From assembly GCA_031280115.1 (NCBI GenBank), contig JAITHF010000056.1, forward strand, positions 1 to 5,005: a DNA stretch of 5,005 nucleotides. Reading direction: 5' to 3'. Below the pieces are notes generated by a model that ran no database searches, had not been told where the DNA came from, and worked only from the letters and a program-made list of their open reading frames with translations. Shown one piece after another: positions 1-4,987 of the stretch (its first letter is position 1; each line of letters begins with the position of its first letter). Source of the DNA: Spirochaetaceae bacterium. GTDB lineage: Bacteria; Spirochaetota; Spirochaetia; Treponematales; Breznakiellaceae. The position numbers were made by a program, and so were the translations under genes.

Positions 1-169
1 CTTTCTTGACTACAGGAAAACCTTTCTTGACTACAAGAAACTTTTTCTTGACTGCAAAAAACTTTTTCTTGACTGCAAGAAACTTTTTCTTGACTGCAAG
101 AAAACTTTTCTTGACTACAAGAAAACCTTTCTTGACTACAAGAAAACCTTTCTTGGCTACAAGAAAACC
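1..169. repeat. Array of eight 21-bp dyad-symmetric tandem repeats, open at the left edge
   Basis: The core TTTCTTG starts at 2, 23, 44, 65, 86, 107, 128 and 149, an exact 21-bp period. Each unit has the form TTTCTTG-N4-CAAGAAA, so the arms are self-complementary over 7 bp with a 4-base centre. The centre is ACTA in units 1, 2, 6 and 7, ACTG in units 3-5 and GCTA in unit 8. Unit 1 has one change (CAGGAAA) that would keep a G-U pair in RNA, and unit 3 has one that breaks a pair (CAAAAAA). The neighbouring arms AAGAAA and TTTCTT are also complementary across unit junctions, so the array can fold in two registers. The period is two turns of B-DNA, which places every dyad on the same helical face. 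The array begins at base 1, so it probably continues to the left. There are no spacers, so this is not CRISPR. Function is unknown. Confidence 0.95.
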
Positions 170-233
170 GGTTTTTCTGCCGCGTTCTGTTGGTATATTA
201 AAAAAATTATCGGCGCTTTCGCGCCTCTCTTAA
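6..233 (+). other. Doubtful open frame of heptapeptide repeats across the array
   Basis: Because 21 is a multiple of three, the array reads as a heptapeptide repeat (FLTTRKP and variants) in this frame, then about 25 nonrepetitive residues to a TAA at 231-233. The frame is open to the window edge, so the TTG at 6 is not a meaningful start. A second plus frame (FLDYKKT repeat, open to a TGA at 371) and two minus frames across the array are also free of stops. Openness is therefore a by-product of the repeat unit and not evidence of selection for protein. No Shine-Dalgarno or known domain is visible. It could be the 3' end of a real repeat protein that starts to the left, but a non-coding array is more likely. 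Confidence 0.15.
162..178. repeat. Palindrome closing the repeat array
   Basis: AGAAAACC at 162-169 is followed directly by GGTTTTTCT, giving a dyad of 8 bp per side with one extra T. It shares the right arm of the eighth 21-bp unit, so the array ends in a different, centre-less inverted repeat. It may be a degenerate boundary unit. Confidence 0.6.
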
Positions 234-261
234 GAGATGTGGAGGGTCATAGACCCTCCAC
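212..261. repeat. Three abutting inverted repeats
   Basis: Three perfect dyads lie almost end to end. GGCGC-TTTC-GCGCC is at 212-225, TCTCTTAAGAGA at 226-237, and GTGGAGGGTC-ATA-GACCCTCCAC at 239-261. The last has a 10-bp perfect stem with a 3-base loop and would be very stable in RNA or as a cruciform. None is followed by a T-run, so none looks like an ordinary intrinsic terminator. With the 21-bp array and the palindrome at 162-178, they make most of 1-261 a chain of hairpins. Confidence 0.8.
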
Positions 262-375
262 GCCACCCCTAAAGGCTTCCTGCGCCGCGCCTGTGCGTTA
301 TCTAAGCGCGATGAGGCGCCGCTTCGGGGTTGTGACTAAACGTGCAAACCCGCTCGCCGCGAGAAGCACCTGAAT

Positions 376-388
376 CCCCCGCAGGGGG
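376..388. repeat. C5-GCA-G5 hairpin, related to the one after the sigma gene
   Basis: A perfect 5-bp all-GC stem with a GCA loop, followed by TAAAAAT. The block GAAGCACCTGAAT just before it (364-375) resembles the sequence before the C5-GCAA-G5 hairpin at 1546-1559, where GAAGCCTG leads into the stem. The two may be members of a dispersed intergenic repeat family, but two degenerate copies in a GC-rich genome are weak evidence. Confidence 0.4.
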
Positions 389-426
389 TAAAAATATCCT
401 GCGCGGTGTATATAATATGATACAGA

Positions 427-456
427 GCGCGGGGCATAGCCGGCGCCGCGCCTTTT
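427..456 (+). terminator. GC-rich hairpin followed by TTTT
   Basis: GCGCGG (427-432) pairs with CCGCGC (446-451). Inside it GGC-ATA-GCC (433-441) forms an inner hairpin, leaving a 4-base bulge. The stem is followed by C and TTTT (453-456). This is the layout of an intrinsic terminator for plus-strand transcription entering from the left, and would keep the sigma gene under its own promoter. The T-run is short and the bulge lowers confidence. Confidence 0.35.
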
Positions 457-529
457 GAACCAGCGGATAAAGCGCGATAATCCGGTGAATACTATGGTTC
501 CTCCGCCTTTTTTCTGAAAATAGCGCGTA

Positions 530-545
530 TGGCACGGCTATTGCT
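530..545 (+). promoter_or_regulatory. Sigma-54 (RpoN) -24/-12 promoter of the sigma-factor gene
   Basis: TGGCACG (530-536), GCTA (537-540) and TTGCT (541-545) match the sigma-54 consensus YTGGCACGRNNNTTGCW at every fixed position except the leading Y, which is A at 529. The -24 GG (531-532) and -12 GC (543-544) are separated by the required 10 bases. The predicted transcription start is near 556, giving a leader of about 30 bases that still contains the Shine-Dalgarno. Sigma-54 promoters need an enhancer-binding activator with ATPase activity, so the gene is inferred to be silent until such an activator is switched on. No activator site can be assigned with confidence. Confidence 0.85.
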
Positions 546-576
546 TTAATAAAAAAAGAAAAGGACACGCTCCCGT

Positions 577-581
577 GGAGG
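577..581 (+). promoter_or_regulatory. Shine-Dalgarno of the sigma gene
   Basis: GGAGG ends four bases before the ATG at 586. The spacing is slightly tight but the match is strong, and it fixes this ATG as the start. It lies inside the short leader predicted from the sigma-54 promoter. Confidence 0.8.
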
Positions 582-585
582 ACTT

Positions 586-1437
586 ATGCGTAAAACAAAG
601 ACCTATTCTGATGAAGGCCAAGACGCTTTGCAAACCTATCTTGATGAGATAAAACATATTCCCCTGCTCAATGCCGGGGAAGAAGCAGCGTTGTCAAAAA
701 GGATTAAGGCAGGGGACAAAGCCGCGAAAGAACAGCTTTTTAAGGCCAATTCGCGGCTGGTTATCAAAATAGCCCGAGCCTATGCCGCCTCCGGAACCGC
801 GCTCCTTCCCGATATTATTCAGGAAGGCAATATCGGCCTTATGCGGGCAGTAGAAAAATATGACCATACCAAAAATGCCCGTTTCTCAACCTACGCCGGC
901 TTATGGATACGCCAGTATATAAGCCGGTTTCTGGCAAGCCAGCAGCGGGGCATCCACCTGCCCCACCGGAAAGAAGAGTGCCTGCGGAAGGTGCGGAAAA
1001 TAGAGCAGGAACTCAGCCAGACCCTTATGCGGGAGCCCTCGGCGGAGGAGGTTGCAAGGGCGCTCAATATGGCCCCGGAGGATATAACCACCCTCCTTAA
1101 CAGAACCAGCGCGTCTTTGTCTTTTGAGACAGAAAGCGCCAATGAAACCCTGCCGGTGATTGAGATGTATGAGGACTATACCTACAACCCTGAAGAGGAG
1201 TTTTTTAAGCGCTTTTCCCAAGACAGCGTGGCCCAGATACTCAACCGGTTAAAGTCCCGGGAAAAATGGGTGCTTATCCATAGGTACCAGATAAACGGCT
1301 GTAAACGCTGTACCTTGCGGAACCTGAGCGACAAGATGCGGGTATCTCCTGAAACGGTGCGGCAGATTGAAAACCGGGCGCTCAAAAAAATGTACCTCTA
1401 TGCCAAAGAGTTCAAAGAAACTCTTAACGCAATCTAG
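586..1437 (+). CDS. Alternative sigma-70-family RNA polymerase sigma factor (group 2-like)
   Basis: This 283-residue cytoplasmic protein would join core RNA polymerase and direct it to a promoter class. Region 1.2 is at about 13-45, region 2 at about 46-120 (core-binding DIIQEGNIGLMRAVEKYD at 76-93, melting and -10 element FSTYAGLWIRQ at 100-110), region 3 at about 121-175, and region 4 at about 214-270 with the helix-turn-helix ending in VRQIENRAL (258-266). Region 1.1 and the long insert of primary sigmas are absent, so it is not the housekeeping factor. By alignment to E. coli sigma-70, F427, Y430, W434 and Q437 are kept (F100, Y103, W107, Q110), but W433 is L106, T440 is S113, and the -35 contact R584 is P255, while R588 is kept as R259. 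This suggests altered promoter preference. A CxxC (C239, C242) sits in region 4. The start has a good Shine-Dalgarno and the gene lies behind a sigma-54 promoter, as rpoS does in Borrelia. I do not assign a name because RpoS identity cannot be shown by eye. Confidence 0.95.
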   Translation: MRKTKTYSDEGQDALQTYLDEIKHIPLLNAGEEAALSKRIKAGDKAAKEQLFKANSRLVIKIARAYAASGTALLPDIIQEGNIGLMRAVEKYDHTKNARFSTYAGLWIRQYISRFLASQQRGIHLPHRKEECLRKVRKIEQELSQTLMREPSAEEVARALNMAPEDITTLLNRTSASLSFETESANETLPVIEMYEDYTYNPEEEFFKRFSQDSVAQILNRLKSREKWVLIHRYQINGCKRCTLRNLSDKMRVSPETVRQIENRALKKMYLYAKEFKETLNAI

Positions 1438-1438
1438 C

Positions 1439-1454
1439 CAGCCTGCGGCTGTTT
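1439..1454 (+). terminator. Weak terminator just after the sigma gene
   Basis: CAGCC-TGC-GGCTG (1439-1451) begins one base after the TAG stop and is followed by only TTT before a C. The stem is short and the T-run minimal, so termination here would be leaky. An A/T stem AAAAAG-CGG-CTTTTT plus TTT at 1676-1693, inside the end of the opposing gene, could catch read-through. Confidence 0.3.
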
Positions 1455-1541
1455 CAACGGCATATCGTAGAGGCGGTGCGGGTTCGGGGCGCAGTGCCCT
1501 CGCATGGCGCGGCGTACGCGCTCAAAGCAGGAAGCCTGTTT

Positions 1542-1560
1542 AAAACCCCCGCAAGGGGGC
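1542..1560 (-). terminator. Intrinsic terminator of the nuclease-helicase gene
   Basis: Read on the minus strand, CCCCC-TTGC-GGGGG is followed at once by TTTTAAA. The stem begins about 16 bases after the TAA at 1576-1578. A pure GC stem with a T-run in the right orientation and place is a good fit, though the run has only four Ts. On the plus strand the loop reads GCAA, a GNRA-type tetraloop, but no T-run follows there. Confidence 0.6.
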
Positions 1561-1575
1561 GCAGGGGAGGACGCC

Positions 1576-4500
1576 TTAGAACAGGGGGATTTGGGGCTGA
1601 GGCAGGGGTTTGCGTTTCTTTTGAGGGCTATCCAGATGGCCGGCAGAGCCGGGAACAAGGGGTTCAAGGTCATTGAAAAAGCGGCTTTTTTTTAGTTTTA
1701 TAGTTTTTCCGGCTGCCCCGCGCGCGCCGTGAAAGGCCCGCCGCTCTTCAGTATAAGAAAGGTATAAGCCGGTTTTAGCCCTGGTCATGGCCACATAGAG
1801 AAGCCGCTTTTCTTCCGCAAGCGCCTCTTCCGAAAGGATGGGGGAATCAAAAGAAAAAGCCCCCGTAAAAGGCAGTATGCCTTCTTCAAGGGCCGGCACA
1901 AACACGTGCTCGAATTCAAGGCCCTTGGAAGCGTGGATGGTGATAATCCGTACCCCTTCGCGGCGCGCCTCAAAGCCGCTCTCCCCGCCGCTGAGGGCAA
2001 AAGCGTCAAGAAACGCCTCAATGTCCGTATACAGCGCCGCCATGTCCAAAAGCCTTTGCGGGCACCCAGGCGGTTCCCCCGCCTTTTTAAGCCGGTCCCA
2101 GACCTCCTGCGCCGCTTCAGACGGAGGCCGCGCCGCGCCGCGCCGCTGATTGTCCCGCAGGGCTTGCAGTATACGCGCCGCCGGCCCGGCCTCCCACCAG
2201 GGCTTTTCGCCGGAAAGCGCGCAGGGAATCCCGTAAACCCCCAGAGCCTTGACAAAGGGCCCCGCCAGCTTCAACGTCCGCAGCAGTATGGCGCAGGAGT
2301 CTAAGCCTGTGAGTTCAAGCCCCGCATCCCGGTCCCGCGCCTGCTCAAAGGGGCGCCGGTCAAGAGCGTAAAAAGAAGTGCCGCCGATAAGGCGGGCGAT
2401 ACGCCGGGCAATGTCCCGGGCTTCGGCGTTTTCGTGGGGATACCCGCAGGAAAAGACCCGCGCCGGCGCGGAGGTTCCCTGCAAGGGCGCGCCTGTAAGC
2501 CTGCAAGCCGCGTCAATGACCGGTCCGGCGCACCGGAAACTCCGGCTTAAATGAAAAGCCGCCGCATCAGGATAATCTTGGACGAACCGGTCCATAAAGC
2601 GCTTGTCTGACCCGCGGAAGCCGTATATGGACTGGTCCGGATCCCCGATGACCCACAGGGATTCCCCGCGGCCCGGGGCTAGAAGCCGGATAAGCGTGTA
2701 CTGGGCGGCGTTAATATCCTGATATTCGTCCACAAAGATAAAGCGGAACCGGTCCTGACAGCGCCGCAGAAGCGCCGTATCCTCCGCCAGCAGCCGGACG
2801 GTCTTGACGATAAGGTCGTCAAGGTCAAGGAGGCGGCCCTGCTGGAGCGCGTCTTGATACCGGCTGTACAGGATTTCCAGACCGTTTTCCGGTTCCGGTA
2901 TGCCCAGCCAACACGCGCACGGCGCGAGGGCTTGGGGGAGGGACCGCTCTCCGGGCATGAGGAGAAAGCGTTTGCGCGTCTCGATATAGCGTCCCAGACT
3001 TTGACGGCCCCTTGGGGCGCTCTTTTCCTCCGGTTCCTTTTTCTCCTCTTTCTCCTCTTTTTTTCTCTTGCTCCCTCTGGCAATAGTCCTAAGGAGGCGG
3101 TCCCGCTGGTCGTCTCCCAGTATGGTGAACCCCCTGATCTGTTCCTGTTCCCGCAGGATAGCAGCGCACAGGGAATGGAACGTGGAGGCAGTGCCTCCGG
3201 CAAGCGTTTTTACGTTGCGCTGTATCCGCCCGCCCAGTTCCGCGGCGGCCTTGACCGTGAAACTCAAAGCCAGTATACAGGCGGGGTCAACGCCCTGCTG
3301 GAGGAGCAGCGCAATCCGCGCCGCTAACGTGGCGGTTTTCCCGGTCCCCGGGCCGGCAGTGATACAAGCGCGTTTTCCGTCGTAACTTATGGCGCGCCCC
3401 TGTTCTGGATCCGGTGTAAAGGCCGGTACCGGCTCTTGCCTTGCTTCCGCCCCTTCGGGGTCTTTTATAACGGGGGTTATAGAAGTTAGAGTTATAATAG
3501 AAGAAAGGTCTTTTTCTGATTTTTCTGATTTTTCTGAAAGGTCTTTTTTTATAAGCGCAGAATCCGTGAAAATAGAAAGCTCGCCCTGGGCTTTGTCATT
3601 TTTCAGAGGTTCGGCGGCGCGGATAATCCCGTATTCCCCATCATAGCCCGGGGTAATGGCCACTTTTCCCTCCCGCATCCGGCCTATGGACGCGGCAAGC
3701 AGCTCGCCTGACACCTTCGGGGCGCGGGCCTGCTCAAGCGCGTCAAGCGGCGCCTCCATAAGCAGGGAAAGCTCTGAAGATCCGGCAATAAGCGCGGTAT
3801 ATGCGGCATCGACTTTCTTGGACGCGGCGCCGGCCCCCAAAATCTCGGCCAACAGCTCCTTGAGCGGGATGAGCGAAGCGTAGGGGCGCCGGTTTCCGCC
3901 GGAGTTCTCCGGCGTATACGGCGCGTTCTCGTCTACGGGCCGGTTAGAAAGCGCCAGCACTCGGGTCATCACGCCTTGGGTTAGGGGCTTGCGGCACACC
4001 GGGCAGACCCCTTTTACCTCGCGGGTTTCCTCCGGCGTGAGGCATACCCCGCAGGCGCGGTGGCCGTCATAATGATACTTGCCCTCTTGGGGAAAAAACT
4101 CCACCGTGCCGGCAAGCCGCGCGGGCCCGCCGCGGCAGCGGAGGTCAAGGGCCGCGGCCAGCGCTGGAAGGGACAGAGGCGCGTCAAGGTCGAATATGGT
4201 GGCTTCCCGCCCAAGTTTTTCAGGCGAGTGGGCGTCAGAGTTGGAAATAATGGCGAACCGGTCAAGGGATGAGAGCGCCCAGTTCATAGGCGGGTTGGAG
4301 GAAAGGCCGGTTTCCACCGCGAGGATGCGCGGCGCCATGTCCCCATAACATTCTTCTATAGAATCAAAGCCGGATTTGGCGCCGAGCGCGGAGAACCAGG
4401 GAGTCCAGATATGCGCTGGAATGAGGAGGGATCTTTCGTCAGCGTCAAGGAGCATGGCCAAGAGGTCCCGTGAATCAAGCCCCAGTACGGGCCTCCCGTC

Positions 4501-4899
4501 GGATTCTATCGAGCCTACCCGCTCAAGTTTCCGCTGGAACGCCCCGGCGGCGGTAAAATCAGGCAGTATCACCAGGTGGTGGACCTTGCGGGTCTTCTCT
4601 CCCTTTTTATAAATCGTGCTTATCTCGCCGGTAAGGGCGAAGCGCGGAACCGCGCCATGATCTTCGGGCGCAGGAAAGCCGGCGGTTCTCGCGGCGCCGC
4701 GCAGGGTGTACAGCCCGGTTTCGGCATCCTCAAGCTGGTTCCGCAGTTCTCTAAGCCACACCGGATGGGTGCAGTCGCCGGTTCCCACAAGGCCGAGCCC
4801 CTTGATCCGCGCCCAGTATTCCAGAACCGGCGGGGTGAGGGACGCGCTGGTAGCTCGGGAATAGGGCGAATGGATATGTAAGTCCGCAATGATACGCAT
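1576..4899 (-). CDS. EndoQ-like PHP nuclease fused to a UvrD/PcrA-type SF1A DNA helicase
   Basis: This 1107-residue fusion probably nicks DNA at deaminated or abasic bases and unwinds from the nick. Residues 1-430 match the EndoQ/TIGR00375 layout in full. PHP metal-site motifs are DLHIHS (6-11), GTGDCTHP (39-46), GEIS (91-94), HH (107-108), PAHIWTPW (161-168), and NSDAHSP (220-226). A C4 zinc ribbon has C283, C286, C299 and C302, and a helical segment ends in PGYDGEYG (417-424). After a polar linker (431-495) comes a complete helicase: Q500, Walker A GPGTGKT (516-522), Ia around 543-555, Ib TFHSLC (573-578), II VDEYQD (723-728), III IGDPDQSIYGFRG (751-763), IV SRSFRC (785-790), V TIHASKGLEFEHVFV (987-1001), and VI LLYVAMTRAK (1033-1042). 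No key residue is missing. A K/E-rich insert lies at 611-628 in the 1B region. The tail ends in QIPLF, a QxxLF clamp-type motif. EndoQ is known from archaea and some bacilli and cuts 5' of deaminated bases; activity of this fusion is inference. ATG 4899 is the only sensible start because DLHIHS follows at once, but there is no Shine-Dalgarno. It converges on the sigma gene. Confidence 0.93.
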   Translation of the reverse strand: MRIIADLHIHSPYSRATSASLTPPVLEYWARIKGLGLVGTGDCTHPVWLRELRNQLEDAETGLYTLRGAARTAGFPAPEDHGAVPRFALTGEISTIYKKGEKTRKVHHLVILPDFTAAGAFQRKLERVGSIESDGRPVLGLDSRDLLAMLLDADERSLLIPAHIWTPWFSALGAKSGFDSIEECYGDMAPRILAVETGLSSNPPMNWALSSLDRFAIISNSDAHSPEKLGREATIFDLDAPLSLPALAAALDLRCRGGPARLAGTVEFFPQEGKYHYDGHRACGVCLTPEETREVKGVCPVCRKPLTQGVMTRVLALSNRPVDENAPYTPENSGGNRRPYASLIPLKELLAEILGAGAASKKVDAAYTALIAGSSELSLLMEAPLDALEQARAPKVSGELLAASIGRMREGKVAITPGYDGEYGIIRAAEPLKNDKAQGELSIFTDSALIKKDLSEKSEKSEKDLSSIITLTSITPVIKDPEGAEARQEPVPAFTPDPEQGRAISYDGKRACITAGPGTGKTATLAARIALLLQQGVDPACILALSFTVKAAAELGGRIQRNVKTLAGGTASTFHSLCAAILREQEQIRGFTILGDDQRDRLLRTIARGSKRKKEEKEEKKEPEEKSAPRGRQSLGRYIETRKRFLLMPGERSLPQALAPCACWLGIPEPENGLEILYSRYQDALQQGRLLDLDDLIVKTVRLLAEDTALLRRCQDRFRFIFVDEYQDINAAQYTLIRLLAPGRGESLWVIGDPDQSIYGFRGSDKRFMDRFVQDYPDAAAFHLSRSFRCAGPVIDAACRLTGAPLQGTSAPARVFSCGYPHENAEARDIARRIARLIGGTSFYALDRRPFEQARDRDAGLELTGLDSCAILLRTLKLAGPFVKALGVYGIPCALSGEKPWWEAGPAARILQALRDNQRRGAARPPSEAAQEVWDRLKKAGEPPGCPQRLLDMAALYTDIEAFLDAFALSGGESGFEARREGVRIITIHASKGLEFEHVFVPALEEGILPFTGAFSFDSPILSEEALAEEKRLLYVAMTRAKTGLYLSYTEERRAFHGARGAAGKTIKLKKSRFFNDLEPLVPGSAGHLDSPQKKRKPLPQPQIPLF
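3503..3543 (-). repeat. 9-bp tandem repeats in the interdomain linker
   Basis: On the plus strand TTTTCTGAT occurs at 3512-3520 and 3521-3529, with TTTTCTGAA at 3530-3538, flanked by two copies of GAAAGGTCTTTTT 33 bp apart (starting 3503 and 3536). In the protein these encode the SEK repeats and the two KDLS blocks at about residues 452-466. The unit is in frame, so gain or loss of a copy only changes linker length between the nuclease and helicase halves. Confidence 0.8.
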
Positions 4900-4905
4900 A
4901 GCGCC

Positions 4906-4934
4906 ACTATAGCCGGCGCGGGAAGAATAGGGAA
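4906..4934 (-). promoter_or_regulatory. Possible promoter giving a leaderless nuclease-helicase message
   Basis: On the minus strand TATAGT (4911-4906) lies six bases before the ATG, and TTCCCT (4934-4929) stands 17 bases further up as a poor -35 (three of six matches to TTGACA). If the -10 is used, transcription would begin at or next to the A of the start codon. No Shine-Dalgarno-like sequence is seen in the 30 bases before the ATG, which agrees with leaderless initiation but does not prove it. Confidence 0.3.
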
Positions 4935-4987
4935 GGGAGGCGCCGCCTTTGGCCGCGTCCGGTTTGCGGGAAAGGGTGAAAAAAAAA

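Larger units (their letters stand above)
234..529. other. Noncoding stretch upstream of the sigma gene
   Basis: I see no credible gene here. An 88-codon minus-strand frame at 302-568 has no Shine-Dalgarno, no recognisable domain, and overlaps the sigma-54 promoter, so it is treated as chance. The stretch contains the last of the three hairpins, a C5-GCA-G5 hairpin (376-388), a TATAAT (411-416) with no acceptable -35, a terminator-like hairpin (427-456), and a loose dyad CGGAT-N11-ATCCG (464-484). That dyad lies about 80 bp before the predicted start site and could be an activator site, but the arms are too short to claim it. Confidence 0.6.

Noticed and set aside
1..169. CRISPR array
   Set aside because: The units are contiguous, 21 bp, and have no unique spacers between them; no cas gene is present.
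328..350. Possible riboswitch or activator dyad GGTTGTGAC...GTGCAAACC
   Set aside because: Only six of nine positions are symmetric and no known riboswitch core could be recognised.
411..416. TATAAT as a housekeeping promoter for the sigma gene
   Set aside because: No -35-like hexamer at 16-19 bp upstream, no correctly spaced TG extension, and a terminator-like hairpin begins about 10 bp downstream.
302..568. 88-codon minus-strand gene
   Set aside because: No Shine-Dalgarno, no recognisable domain, and it runs over the sigma-54 promoter and the GC hairpins; composition looks like translated intergenic DNA.
3450..3481. CCC-TTCG-GGG hairpin with TCTTTT, plus TATAAC-GGGG-GTTATA
   Set aside because: They look like an antisense terminator and a palindrome, but lie within the coding sequence of the helicase linker with no plus-strand transcript to end. 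Likely incidental to codon choice.
1838..4881. Several long plus-strand and alternate minus-strand open frames opposite or within the helicase gene
   Set aside because: High-GC coding sequence commonly yields such shadow frames; none has a domain, a Shine-Dalgarno, or protein-like composition, while the 1107-residue frame has every expected motif.
586..4899. The two genes as a defence or toxin-antitoxin system
   Set aside because: They converge and have separate promoters and a terminator between them. A PHP-helicase fusion can suggest defence, but the full EndoQ module with its zinc ribbon points to base repair, and no partner effector is visible.
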